From contig JANTUC010000011.1 of NCBI GenBank assembly GCA_026873275.1, positions 186,001 to 250,000 on the forward strand: 64,000 nucleotides of DNA, given 5' to 3'. The notes beneath the pieces were generated by a model. It worked only from the letters and a program-made list of their open reading frames with translations, searched no databases and had not been told where the DNA came from. Made by a program: the position numbers and the translations under genes. Below are positions 22,577-33,025 of the stretch, one piece after another. Position 1 is the first letter of the stretch. Each line of letters begins with the position of its first letter. Source of the DNA: Pseudopithomyces maydicus (taxonomy: Eukaryota > Ascomycota > Dothideomycetes > Pleosporales > Didymosphaeriaceae).

Positions 22577-22596
22577 TCTCTCCCCTTCTCTTCCCC

Positions 22597-24420
22597 CTAC
22601 CCCACCAAAGCATGCACATCCTCAGGCCACCTCCCCACCACCAACGCCCCCAGCACCACCCCGCCCGGCATCGGACTCAGCAACTTAACCCTCTTCCTCG
22701 CCTCGTCCACCTCAGCCACATACACGTACCCCCTCACGCTCGCATCCCTAATCGCCGCGTGGCTCTCCCCCGCGCCCGCCGTCGTAACAGCCAGCAGCTT
22801 ATTCGTCAGCTCGGCGCTAGGCGCCACGCGCTCGTAGAGATTCATGTCTGGGGAGGAAGAGGAGAGCGGGTCGTGGGGCGTGAAGTCGGAGGCTGTGGGG
22901 GAATCTAGATGGGTGGTTAGCGAATCCGTACGTACAATGCAATAATACACACTGAATAATACACACTAATGGGGATAGATGCGTATATATACATATATAT
23001 ATATAAACATCAAAGAGGGTAGGATATGGGCAGGGGATAAGCACTGGGCTAGGCCATAGGATTGTAGAAAAAGGAGCAAACCTACCCTCCCTCACCCTAA
23101 AGATAGCCAACTCCTCAAACGCCGCCGCCTGCGAGTGCGGCGCCAACGCGGCTTCCCCCGTGTGTCCGAAGAAATAGGCGCGGATCTGCGCGTGGCGGAG
23201 CGCCTTGGTGTAGGGCTCGGAGCGGTCGACGCAGCCGCCGGATTTGTCGAGCCGGATGATGTGGATGGGGTCTTGGGAGGAGGAGCTGCCCGGGCGCGTG
23301 GTGGTGGTTGGGGCGTATTTGCGCGAGAGGTCCGAGTAGAGGCGTTCGGAGGAGAGGACGAGGATGACGTTTACTGTGGGGGGTGTTAGTTAGGTTTTGG
23401 TTTCTGGGGAGGGGTTGGATGGGGGAGGGAGGGGGGTTCGTGGGTGGTGTGGGGGTGATGGGTGGGTGGGTAGATAGATAGATAGATAGATGGATGGATG
23501 GATGGATGGATGAATGGATGGACAGATGTTTGGTGAACAAAATGTGCAGGTGAACGAATACGCAAGGACATCACACATCACGGTACGTACTCGAAAACTC
23601 AGAAATAACATGCTCCACGTTATCGTACGCGCCGCCCCTGCCCCCGGCCATCCCCCCTCGGTATCCACCACGAACCCCGCGCTCTTACTCGCCGCATCCT
23701 CCTCAAGCCGACTCGTCACCGCGAGCGCCACCCTCGTCACCAGCGGGCGGAACACCCGCCCCTCTTCCGCATCCGCACTCCGCAACCCATACTGGTACAC
23801 GAGCGGCATCTTCACGGGCAGTGCGCTCGGCCCCGAAATCGGACTGCTGCCCCAGCCCTCCTCGATGTCCAGGATCGACGAGAAGGCTGCGGCCGAGAAG
23901 GTCCCAGGCACGGAGAGCATGCCCTCGCGGGGATCGAGGTTGACGACCATGGGCTGGCGTCCGCTCTTCACGGCGTACGCCGTCAGCGTCTTGACGAGCG
24001 ACGTCTTGCCAGCGTTATCCGGGCCGACGACCAGGACGCGGGGTCCCACGTCGCGCGTCTGCGCGGCGCGATCGCGCAGGGCCTCGAGCGCAAAGTGCAC
24101 GTTCGCTGCGGCCATCATCTGCGTCTCTTCGGCGACATACTCGGACTCGGGGTCGCCGGTGAGCTCGAGCTTGCAGCCGTGCCATGTGAAGACTGCGCCC
24201 TTGGTCCCCGTGAAGGTGTACGTGGTGGCGGGCGCGAGCTCGGTGCCGAAGTACTCTGCAGTGCCGGTGACGAGCTTGACGGTGAGATGGCGCGCGAAGC
24301 CGACTTCGAAGCGGTATTCGGTGTTGGGTTGGAGGTCTTGGGTGCGGGCTGAGGAGGTGGGGGGAGGTTGAGGGGTTCGGTGGGTTGGGCGCTGAGGTTC
24401 AGCCCCGGGAGGGCGATCAT
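22597..24420 (-). CDS. CLP1: CLP1, pre-mRNA cleavage complex II / polynucleotide kinase-like protein
   Basis: Component of the cleavage factor that couples 3'-end cleavage and polyadenylation, a nuclear ATP-binding protein. Exons are 24420-23591, 23373-23086 and 22904-22597. The start MIALPGLNLSAQPTE is followed by the N-terminal beta domain (YRFEVGFARHLTVKLVTGTA, ending ELTG) and the P-loop GPDNAGKTSL (about residue 130). Next come VNLDPREGMLSVPGT, VYQYGL, the intron, VNVILVLSSERLYSDL and a C-terminal domain ending LGALVVGRWPEDVHALVG. Two shifts, in the C run near 24368 and the G run near 23640, are needed; one base at each gives 475 residues, typical of the family. Intron 1 is unusually long (217 nt) and contains a tetranucleotide array; intron 2 contains a TA run. 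Divergent from GH125. Confidence 0.9.
22983..23007. repeat. TA-rich microsatellite in CLP1 intron 2
   Basis: Alternating TA with one C interruption, within the 181-nt second intron (22905-23085). Confidence 0.7.
23470..23526. repeat. GATA/GGAT tetranucleotide array in CLP1 intron 1
   Basis: About five GATA units pass into about five GGAT units with one GAAT variant, wholly inside the first CLP1 intron (23374-23590). It explains the unusual intron length and should be length-polymorphic. Confidence 0.85.
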
Positions 24421-24991
24421 GGTGGCGAGTTTCGTGCGCAGGCCGGGCGGGTTGGGAGGTGCGAAAGGCGGAGGTAGAGCGTGTGGGTGGTGTTCGGTGG
24501 GCGTGGAATGCGGGCGGAGGTTACTGAGCTGCGGCGTTGGTGTGCGCTGGGATACTGGCGGGCGATTATGTATGTATGCGGGGTGTTGGTCGATTGTCTG
24601 AGCTGGAAGCGCAACGGGAGGTCCTTTTTTTTCGGAGACAAAGGGTGGGTGGTTGTGTGTAAAGGAAAAGAGCTGCACAGGTTAGTTTGTTGTAGTCGAG
24701 AGCTCCATCCTGCATCGCGCTTGCGACGCGGCTAGACGCGCGCTTGTGCCGTCATCAAGACACCTTGTCGACCGTCCCGTCGTCCCACACTGGCCGTTGC
24801 GACAGCGGCATGCTGCCAATCCAATTGCCCCGTAAGCCGTAACTATAGACCGACCTTTGAGGGCATGATTATGCACTGTCCTCGCTGATCCCCTCTGCCC
24901 TTGCTGCTGCCCAGCATTCTTCGTGGCCGCCCACCGCCCACTCCCATCTCCCGCGTGATAGCTCCCATCCTCCTGCCACCAACTCCCCGCC
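24421..24991. promoter_or_regulatory. divergent promoter region CLP1 / GH125
   Basis: About 570 nt between the two start codons. No clear TATA element; GC-rich. The frames in it are extensions of neighbouring sequence. Nothing more can be supported. Confidence 0.4.
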
Positions 24992-26743
24992 ATGAGACCC
25001 CACGGCACACTATCGCTGTGGCTCCTGTCCGCCGGTGCAGGCGTCGGCGCCGACGTCCAGGAACCCCTCAAGGCGCCCATCGACCCCCTCAGGTACAAAG
25101 CAGCATGTCCGGACTACAAGAACTATGCCATGCGCCAACAGTAAGCCCCTCGACGGCCTGCGCGAACAAGCCATTGATCTGGATGCAGTCCGCCCTACAG
25201 CGAAGGCCCCCTCGAGCTCCCCTCCCAGCGCCCCTCCAAGTACTGCCGCACCTTTGAGTCGCCGCTCGTCGAGAAGGTCATCGAGGACATGAACAAAAAG
25301 CTCGTCGACAAGGACCTCGCCAAGATCTTCGAGAACGCTTTCCCAAACACCCTCGACACAACCGTCCGCTGGCACGCCGATGGCACCGTCAAGCACAAGG
25401 CCGGCAAGCGCTCCTGGGACCCCGACGCCTGGAAGGGCCCCCAGAGCTTCATCGTCACCGGCGACATCAACGCAGAGTGGTTGCGAGACTCCACAAACCA
25501 GCTCGCACAGTACCAGTCGCTCGCGAAGAAGGACAAGGAGATCCACAAGCTCATCCTCGGCGCAATAAACACCCAGTCCGAGTATGTCATCGGCTCCCCC
25601 TACTGCAACGCCTTCCAGCCCCCGCCCCCCAGCGGCCTCAACCCAACCTCCCAAGGCGACGGCGACACGGTGCACCCCGCGTACGAAACCTCCTTCGTCT
25701 TCGAGTGCAAGTACGAGCTCGACTCGCTCGCCCACTTCCTCAAGCTCGCAAACGACTTCCACAACTCCACCGGCTCCACCGAGTTCGTAACCCCCGCTAC
25801 CTCCTCGCCCTCGACACCCTCCTCGACGTCCTCCAAGCCCAGTCCCAGCCCACCTTCGACGACGACGCCCGCTTCCACCGCAACCAGTACACGTTCCAGC
25901 GCCAGACCAACATCGGCACCGAGACCCTCAACCTGGGCGGCGTCGGCAACCCGCTGGCCAACGGCACCGGCCTGGTGAGAAGCGCCTTCCGCCCCAGCGA
26001 CGACGCCACCATCCTCGGCTTCTTCATCCCCGCCAACGCCATGATCAGCATCGAGCTGCAGCGCACGGCGGCGCTCCTCCGCAAAGCGGGCAAAAAGCCC
26101 TCGCGCAGACGCTCCTCGAATGGGGCCAGAAGATCAACGCCGGCGTCTGGGAGCACGGCGTCGTGCAGCACAAGCTGTTCGGCAAGGTGTTCGCCTTCGA
26201 GGTCGACGGCTTCGGCTCGCACATCCTGATGGACGACGCGAATCTGCCGTCGCTGCTCGCGCTGCCGCTGCTGGGCTTCACCGAGGCCACCAACGACGTG
26301 TATGCCAACACGCGCAAGATGATCCTGCAGAAGAGGGGGAATCCGTATTTCCTGGCGGGCGACGACTTCAGCGGCATCGGCGGCCCGCATATAGGGTACC
26401 AGCATGCGTGGCCGATGAGCGTGCTGGTGCAGGCCATGACGAGCGAGAGCGACGAGGAGATTAGCAGGTGCCTGGAGAGCGTGAAGAATGTGTCGCGGAA
26501 CGGGCTGATTCACGAGAGTGTGAATGTGGAGAATTGGAGCGATTATACAAGTAAGACGGCCCCCTTTCCTAGTTTTTCATTTTCTGTTCACTGGTTTATG
26601 TATGGTGTGAGCGATGCTGATCCATTTCTACAGGGAGCTGGTTCGCGTGGGCGAACTCCGTCTTCGCGCAGACGATCCTCGATCTGGCGGAGCGGAAACC
26701 GCATTTGGTGTTTGGGGAGGGCGCCGAGAAGTACGTCATGTAG
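24992..26743 (+). CDS. GH125 exo-alpha-1,6-mannosidase (Mug157-like), frame broken twice
   Basis: Family GH125 enzymes remove alpha-1,6-linked mannose; the fungal members resemble fission-yeast Mug157. Exons are 24992-25140, 25189-26550 and 26634-26743. The N-terminus (MRPHGTLSLWLLSAGAGVGA) looks like a signal peptide or anchor. Family blocks: PPYSEGPLELPSQRPSKYCR, TFESPLVEKVIEDM, FIVTGDINAEWLRDSTNQ, IGSPYCNAFQPP, YETSFVFECKYELDS, TNIGTETLNLGG, RPSDDATILGFFIPANAM, HKLFGKVFAFEVDGFGSH, LMDDANLPSLLALPL, GIGGPHIGYQHAWPMSVL and SWFAWANSVFAQTI. One base is missing near 25787-25795 (ACCCCC) and one near 26095-26101. Restored, the protein is 540 residues, normal for the family, so indel errors are likely. 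Confidence 0.92.
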
Positions 26744-27286
26744 ACGTCTTTCATCGTGTCTATCTGCTAAATCTAGCTCTGTCTCGATCGCTATACATGG
26801 CTACGTATAGAAACGCATACATACACGAAGACGAGGCAAGGCAAGGCAAGGCAAGGCAAGACGACACGCACGATGCGGCGCTATGCATGCATGCAAGCTT
26901 AGTGCTCTAAACGGTCTAATCCACCCATCCATCCATATATAGATGGATAGAAACCGGCGTTTTCGTTTTGCGTCGTACGATGAATGCAATGATCGATACA
27001 AAGATAACTTTGCCGGTGGTGATAATGTGTGGTTGTATTGTACGTGCGTTGTAGATCAGATACGAAATGGAGCGCTTCGTTTGGAGCGGAGATGAATAAC
27101 GGGTGGGGTAGATGGCTTGTTACATGGCGAAGTGTACGGGCTGGCTGGTGAGTGGGTGGCTGGGACGTGTTGTGCCGAGGCTGTGTGCGCGTGTATATAT
27201 GATATACGCATCTCTCTTCTCCATTCTCCATATTCTCCCTCTCCCCCAACCTCACCCCAACACAGCACCCCTCCATCCCCCCTCCC
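26744..27286. other. convergent 3' region GH125 / PDX3
   Basis: About 540 nt between the two stop codons. It holds the GGCAA repeat and a short inverted CCATCC/TATATAGATGG hairpin near 26922-26948. No gene is seen. Confidence 0.5.
26832..26861. repeat. GGCAA pentanucleotide repeat
   Basis: Five tandem GGCAA units about 90 nt after the GH125 stop. Confidence 0.8.
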
Positions 27287-28021
27287 TCACGGACTCAACC
27301 TCTCCACCACCCACCCCTCCTCATTCCCCTTCGCCTCCTCCCCCTCCCCCACCCTCCTATACCTAACCCTATCGTGCAACCTACTCTCCCTCCCCTGCCA
27401 AAACTCCACCACCCTCGGCACAACCCTAATCCCGCCCCAAAACTCCGGCACCGGAATCCTCTCCTGGCCCTCAAACCTTCTCTCCACCTCCTTGACCCTG
27501 CTCTCCAACTCCTCCCTGTCCGCTAAAACCTCACTCTGTCGACTCGCCCACGCCCCCACCCTGCTCCCGCGCACCCGCGTGTCGTAGTACACCTGGCTCT
27601 CCTCCGCAGAGAGGTACTCGACGCTCCCCTCGACGCGCACCTGGCGCTCGACCTCGCGCCACCAGAAGGTCAGCGCGGCCTGCGGGTTCGACGCCAGGTC
27701 GGCGGCTTTGCGCGAGTGCGCGCGGTTGGAGTAGATGACGAAGCCCGTGGCGTCGAGTTCCTTGAGGAAGACGATGCGCGCGGAGGGGGCGCCGGAGGGG
27801 AGGGAGGCGGTGGCGAGGGTTGCGGTTTCGGGCTGGTAGACGGAGGCGGAGAGGGCGGCGGTGAACCAGGTGTGGAATTGGGTGGTGGGCGAGGGGGACA
27901 GCGAGGAGGGCGAGAGCGTCCCGCGGTGGTATTGGACGGCGTGGCCGGGGTCGGAGGAGCCGCCTGTGGGGGCGAAGATGCGTTTTTCGGAGGGGGTGGT
28001 GGTGTTGGTGTTGGTGGACAT
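27287..28021 (-). CDS. PDX3: pyridoxamine-phosphate oxidase
   Basis: FMN enzyme that oxidises pyridoxamine or pyridoxine 5'-phosphate to pyridoxal 5'-phosphate, the last step of vitamin B6 salvage. Intronless, 244 residues from MSTNTNTTTPSEKR. Family blocks: QFHTWFTAALSA, ATLATASLPSGAPSARIVFL, ELDATGFVIYSNRAHSRKAADL, NPQAALTFWWREVERQVRVEG, SRVGAWASRQSEVL, IPVPEFWGGIRVVP and the end VEFWQGRESRLHDRVRYRR. The start at 28021 is the last ATG before conserved sequence. The same frame stays open to 28186, and a different frame just upstream encodes MLSRRTTLLTTALRAAK, which resembles a mitochondrial presequence, so the true N-terminus is uncertain. Divergent from the kinase at 28638. Confidence 0.92.
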   Translation of the reverse strand: MSTNTNTTTPSEKRIFAPTGGSSDPGHAVQYHRGTLSPSSLSPSPTTQFHTWFTAALSASVYQPETATLATASLPSGAPSARIVFLKELDATGFVIYSNRAHSRKAADLASNPQAALTFWWREVERQVRVEGSVEYLSAEESQVYYDTRVRGSRVGAWASRQSEVLADREELESRVKEVERRFEGQERIPVPEFWGGIRVVPRVVEFWQGRESRLHDRVRYRRVGEGEEAKGNEEGWVVERLSP

Positions 28022-28637
28022 TTTGAGGTGCTGGGAGTGGAATGGAGGGATGGGGTGGTGGGGGGTTTGGCGGCGCGGAGGGCGGTGGTGAGGAGCGTGG
28101 TCCGCCGGCTGAGCATATAGCTGCGTGTGCGAGGCGCCACCGGGTACCTGTAACGGGGAGAGGCAGGGCGATGGCCGCGTCGTCAAGCAATGTCAGGTGA
28201 AAAGCTTCTGAGCTGAGGGGCTTCGAGGACAAAGTGGGGTGATGTCATGGATGTTAGCGCGGGCTGGGAAGCTCGGAAGCTGTTTGTGTCGTATGATGGA
28301 TGGCATGGCGAGAGCCGCAGCCTATGTCCAGGTGGTCTGAGAATTTTTCGAAACTATCGGCTCATACAGGTGCGGAAATCTGGCACGCTCGACATTCACA
28401 CAGCGATCAGCACCGGCGTTCGTATGTACATATGCACGTCTATCTGCCTCCCTCCCGCGCGCGAGTCATGCCAGGCCCCCACGGCCCAGGGTCCAGCTTA
28501 CCCTGAAACGCGGGGCAGCTTCAGCTCGCAACACCGCCTCACTCAGTTGCAGGCTACCCTCATCACTCCTTCACTCTCCATCCCTCCTCCCCCTCTCTGT
28601 GCTCTACCATACACACACCACCCACCACCCACCCAGC
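28022..28637. promoter_or_regulatory. divergent promoter region PDX3 / inositol polyphosphate kinase
   Basis: About 615 nt between starts. A CT-rich and CCACCC-rich stretch (28560-28637) directly precedes the kinase ATG, typical of fungal pyrimidine-rich leaders. No TATA box is evident. Confidence 0.4.
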
Positions 28638-29847
28638 ATGTCGAAAAAGCCCTTCGACCCCTCCACCCTCCAAGCCTTCGGCAACGCCGCAGCAGGCCAG
28701 TACGTCTCCCTCCCTCCCTCCCTCCTTTGAACCCACCAATCTAACCCGCCTCCCCCAGTGACGGCGTCCTCTCCGACCCCTCCGGCGCCCTCGTCATCAA
28801 ACCCTGCACCCCCTCCGAAATCGCCTTCTACGAGTCCCTCTCCGCCCACCCAGACCTAACCCCCCACCTCCCCACCTACATGGGATCTCTCTCCCTGGGC
28901 GCGCCCGACGCCTCTTCCACCACCACCACCACCACCACCGCCACCGCCACCGCCCCCGCCGCCCCGGAATCCGGCACCATCACCATGGCCGACGGCTCCA
29001 TCGAGCGCCTGCACGGCAAAAAGCTCGACACGGAGCTACACATCGTGCTGCAGAACATCACAGCGGGCTTCACGCGGCCGAACGTGCTAGACCTGAAGCT
29101 GGGCGCGCAGCTCTGGGACGAGGGCGCGAGCGCGGACAAGCGGGCGCGCCTCGACAAGGTGAGCGCGCAGACGACGAGCGGCAGCCTGGGGTTCCGCATC
29201 GCGGGGATGCGCGCGTGGAAGGGTGTCCCTGCGCCGAGCGTCCCGGCCGAGCTCGAGCCGTACGTCGAGGGCGATAACGACGCCGGGTACTGGGTGTATA
29301 ATAAGATGTATGGGCGCAAGTTCGACGCCGAGAACGTGCGCGAGGGGTTCGAGGCGTATGTGCATGCGCAGGGGGGCGGGGAGCGCGAGATGCAGCGGGC
29401 GAGGGAGGTGTTGGCGTTTTTCCTGGGGGAGGTCAAGGATATCACGAAGGTGTTTGAGGGCAAGGAGAGCAGGATGTATAGTGCGAGTATACTGCTGGTG
29501 TACGAGGGGGATGTGGATGCGTATGAGCGGACGAAGGAGCGGTTGAGGGGGCGCCGCCTGCGGAGGGCGATGAAGCTGAGGACGAGGACGACGAGGATGC
29601 GATACTGCCGCAGTTGGCGGCGGTGAAGATGATTGATTTTGCGCACGCGACGTGGAGGCCTGGAGAGGGGGCGGATGAGAATGCGCTGAGGGGGATGAGG
29701 AGTACGGCGGGGATTTTGAAGGGCTTGTTGGATGGGGTGGAGAAGGAGTTGGAGGGAAGGAGTGACGTGTGGGATGCATCGATCATACGTAGGTGGAAAG
29801 CGTGTGGTGGTGTTCCGTGTCCTTTGATTATGCTACTAGACCGCTAG
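28638..29847 (+). CDS. inositol polyphosphate multikinase-like (IPK family, Arg82-type)
   Basis: Phosphorylates soluble inositol phosphates in the nucleus or cytosol. Exons are 28638-28699 and 28759-29847; the intron is CT-rich. The N-terminus is MSKKPFDPSTLQAFGNAAAG. The family signature PxxxDxKLG appears as PNVLDLKLGAQLWDEGA, followed by TSGSLGFRIAGMRAW, GYWVYNKMYGRKFDAENV, SRMYSASILLVYEGD and the metal-binding segment VKMIDFAHATWRPGEGAD. A Thr/Ala run (TTTTTTTATATAPAAP) sits in an N-lobe loop. One base is missing in the G run at 29547-29551, after ERTKERLRG; restored, the acidic linker EDEDDEDAI leads into the IDFAHA block and the protein is 383 residues. The short size favours the Arg82/IPMK type over Kcs1. 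Confidence 0.9.
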
Positions 29848-30670
29848 ATACCCTCTAGTTCAATACAGAGCATGCTGTTCCAATCTCTTGTCCCATTGAG
29901 CATGTATCTCCTCCTATCCCACCAAGACACGCCCATCCCCTCCTAAACTCTACTAGATCCTAGCATCTAATCGCAAAACTACCAAGATGAGCCTAACTTG
30001 AGACTTTTCTGTTCTACTAACATACCCCAATCCCCTTCTATATACTACCTTCTAAGTGCTACCTATACTCTAGCTCGGAAGCACCCTGTGCATAAATGGT
30101 AAGATATCCGAATCAAAGGAGCGAATATTCGTCACTATTACACTCCAAAACGCTGAGAAATGGTTATGAGAGTCAACTACATATTGACACGGGGAAAAAC
30201 GTCTTATCCTATCAAACCCACACGTTGATGTCGTCGAAACGTAAGCTGAATTATGAGATATTTATAAAATTGGATACTATGAATCCCTACCTTCTGCACG
30301 ACACCGTTTTATACTTGTCACAAGAGGGGTGACAGCGTTTTATCCTACCAAGCATTTGCACCTACCTAGTCAGCTCGTACTTAACTACTACGTTTTTCCA
30401 AAAACAAACCACGAGATATTTATAGGTGATCGAATCCTGCGCAAAGATTCTGGTATGGGAAGGTGTACTCCGGGTATCGGCTGTGGTACCCACGATCGTG
30501 GTGTGTGGTAAGCTCGCTTATCCGGCCAAGTCATACATGCAGCATAGTTGAGCGAGTTCTGGTGGGGGCCATTTCAATACGTTCAAATACCTATTGATTC
30601 CTCCATTACCAGCGCTCTGTCCAATTATCTCTACACATCATCAGTACCAAATCAAAGAGTACTCGGAAAG
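29848..30670. other. intergenic upstream of the HET gene, holds element copy E5
   Basis: About 0.8 kb, AT-rich in the right half. Contains E5 (30312-30411) and, just before it, possibly a more decayed copy: GTCTTATCCTATCAA near 30200 and GAGATATTTATA at 30256 recur at 30336 and 30412. The frame of the HET gene stays open to 30548 but without an earlier ATG. Confidence 0.45.
30312..30411 (-). repeat. dispersed short element, copy E5
   Basis: Read on the minus strand it matches the other copies: a GTTTGTTTTT start, ACGTAGTAG, GCTGACTAGGTA, GATAAAACGCTGTCA and the CCCCTCTTGTGACAAGTATA end. About 10 nt are inserted in the middle relative to E4. It lies about 260 nt upstream of the HET gene ATG. 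Confidence 0.65.
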
Positions 30671-32674
30671 ATGGAAGTCAACAACCAAAGGATTGAGGAA
30701 ACCTACGTATACAGCGCTTTGCGCTCTCCTACTTCAATCCGCGTGTTGAACGTTCAAGAACAAACTTCAGACGGCGTGATACATCTACGCATAAGACAGA
30801 TAGATCTGGATGATCATGAGTGCCCTGCCTATCGATGTGTCTCGTATACATGGGGAAATCCGTTTGGTACTATGCACCCGTCCAGTCTGCTAAACCCGGA
30901 ACGGTGGGGAGTAAAACACACAATTCTTCTCTCGGAGCCAGAAAATGAGCGAACCAGATCGCTTTCAGTAACGACCAATTTACACCATTTCCTTTTGGAA
31001 CTTCGAAAAGAGAATGCCGTCGATGCACTGCCAATTTGGATTGACGCCGTCTCGATCAATCAGGCCGACTTGCAAGAGCGAGCTGATCAGGTCAATCTCA
31101 TGCGAAGAATATATCGTTCCTGCGCCAAATCTTTGATATGGCTTGGAGAGGAGGCCGAGGAGACTGCGCCCGTATTTCTAATGATGGATAAGTTGGCGAA
31201 GATACCACACTATAACTGGTCCAAGTTGGATGCATTTTGGTACACGCAGGAAGACGATGAAGCGTCCCAGTTTTACGCATTATTGGACGAACATCAAGTT
31301 CAATTTCGCGATGCAAGGAACACATTTATCCATTTCTTCTTCAGATCTTGGTTCCACAGGATATGGACGATCCAAGAATGCAAGCTGCCTGCCAGATTAG
31401 AGCTGTGGTGTGGAAATAAACGTGCTTCCGATTTTGATATTCTATACCGGCTGGCGCTTGTAGCGGCGATTGGTCCGCACGATGTGCGTAATTCAGGAAG
31501 AGACGAAGCCAAAATATTCAGCAACCGTATAACTTACGACAGCAAAATCAGACCTACCTTGTATTATCTCCGGAGATTCGTATTCAGAAATCCTCAAGAG
31601 GCCAGGAAGGCAAATGGAGATATTCACAGACGCCAGAACCATTCATACTCAGATTGTCTGTCATACGCCAGGAACAAACAGTGCACCGACCCTCGCGATC
31701 GTGTATACGGCCTTCTCGGCCTCGAAGAAAATCCAACCGTGCAAGCAGACTACACTTGCTCAGTGGAAGAGTTGTATACTCGGATAGCAGAGCTCGATCA
31801 TGAAGAGTTTTTCTGGAGAAAAGAGGACGAGTCGGTTCGACACTTCACAAACTTGCCCTCGTGGGTTCCAGATTTAGACTGCCCCAAGATACCGGCTCCC
31901 TGGATTGAGCGCGGCGGGAACGGTGTCTACGAAGCTGGAACGGTGGACGAGAAAGGCAAGATGTCTCGTCGCATCAAAACTCCCATATTAGAAACAGAGG
32001 GCTTTGAGGTGGATGCAGTTATTGCCCTTGGTGGAACCCACCACGAAACGCTGGACGGGAAGGGCCTTATCCAGTCCTTAGATATCGTTCGGAATTCCCG
32101 CATGCATGCGCCTAGCATGGAAGCGCCTGGACTTGTAGAGAATTTCTGGCGAACGACCATAGCAGATCTCACAGGAAATGGCGATCAACACCCCAAAACC
32201 GGAGAGTACGGGCCCGCGTTTTCCACGTTTTGTCTCGCTACACTATCGCGCTATCTATCTCGATCGAAGAACGATGATACTCTTCGATCCACTGTTGAAT
32301 CGATTCTTGCAGATCTTCATAAGCTGGATGGCAATGCACAACTTCCAACCTGGCAGGAAGTAAGCAACGCTGCAGAAGGCTCGCTTGATGCGGATATGTC
32401 TACGGACAATGAGGGTTACCTTTATAAAAACAGCCTAGCTTCCATGTTCGAGCTCAGAAGGTTTTTCGTCACGAAAGCCGGATACATGGGAATCGCATCT
32501 CAAGGTACCCAGGAAGGTGACAGCATTGTGGTGGTGAAGAACGTCGGCTATCCATTCTTGATGAGGAAATGTGCATCTGGACGGTATCGGTACTTGAGCC
32601 TCGCATATGTTCATGGGATTATGCATGGGGAAAGTTTGGCGTCGAATGAGTTCGTCAAGGTAGAAATAGAGTAG
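30671..32674 (+). CDS. HET-domain protein (heterokaryon incompatibility type)
   Basis: HET-domain proteins trigger cell death in non-self recognition between fungal strains. Single exon, 667 residues from the first in-frame ATG (MEVNNQRIEETYVYSALRSP); the frame is open further upstream but lacks an ATG. The three HET blocks are clear: AYRCVSYTWGNPFG (about residue 54), LPIWIDAVSINQADLQERAD with QVNLMRRIYRSC (about 122), and WFHRIWTIQECKLPARL with CSDYLSYARNK-like and DPRDRVYGLLGLEE segments. The C-terminal half matches the usual variable region and has no NACHT or WD repeats. The frame is intact. The trigger and partner cannot be told. Confidence 0.93.
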   Translation: MEVNNQRIEETYVYSALRSPTSIRVLNVQEQTSDGVIHLRIRQIDLDDHECPAYRCVSYTWGNPFGTMHPSSLLNPERWGVKHTILLSEPENERTRSLSVTTNLHHFLLELRKENAVDALPIWIDAVSINQADLQERADQVNLMRRIYRSCAKSLIWLGEEAEETAPVFLMMDKLAKIPHYNWSKLDAFWYTQEDDEASQFYALLDEHQVQFRDARNTFIHFFFRSWFHRIWTIQECKLPARLELWCGNKRASDFDILYRLALVAAIGPHDVRNSGRDEAKIFSNRITYDSKIRPTLYYLRRFVFRNPQEARKANGDIHRRQNHSYSDCLSYARNKQCTDPRDRVYGLLGLEENPTVQADYTCSVEELYTRIAELDHEEFFWRKEDESVRHFTNLPSWVPDLDCPKIPAPWIERGGNGVYEAGTVDEKGKMSRRIKTPILETEGFEVDAVIALGGTHHETLDGKGLIQSLDIVRNSRMHAPSMEAPGLVENFWRTTIADLTGNGDQHPKTGEYGPAFSTFCLATLSRYLSRSKNDDTLRSTVESILADLHKLDGNAQLPTWQEVSNAAEGSLDADMSTDNEGYLYKNSLASMFELRRFFVTKAGYMGIASQGTQEGDSIVVVKNVGYPFLMRKCASGRYRYLSLAYVHGIMHGESLASNEFVKVEIE

Positions 32675-33025
32675 TGGTCTTTCTCAGTGGGATTCTTATC
32701 ATTACAGTCTCGCGATCGCATGCTAAAGTCCTCTTGCTTTCGTTTCTTGGCAAAAAGCTCCAAAATCATAAATGTCGAGCGAAAGCTTCCAGACCAAAAG
32801 AGCCCACCGAGCACGTCCCCCACCGACGCACGCCCTCCCCTCCCATGCGCTACCCCAAATGCCCAACGTTCAGATACCCCTCGCTTGTTCATGATTCTTC
32901 AAGACCACCTCTATACAGCGAGAAGAGGGATATTGAGCTACGACTCCGCGCGGTACCATTTTCACAACTGCGTTCCCACCCCACACAAGCTGCTTCACCC
33001 TTCTCCGCCATCCTTCCACAAGATG
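32675..33025. other. convergent 3' region after the HET gene
   Basis: About 350 nt; no gene seen. C-rich from about 33040 onward in the neighbouring minus-strand ORF. Confidence 0.4.

Larger units (their letters stand above)
20508..22596. other. intergenic, holds one dispersed-element copy
   Basis: About 2.1 kb upstream of the secreted-protein gene and downstream of CLP1. It contains element copy E1 (about 21631-21720) and TA-rich stretches near 22370-22405. The frames present (up to about 165 codons near 22334-22837) overlap the CLP1 3' end antisense and look like shadows. Confidence 0.45.

Noticed and set aside
25010..26513. Long minus-strand frames opposite the GH125 gene
   Set aside because: GC-rich codon-position shadows of GH125; the plus strand has the family motifs.
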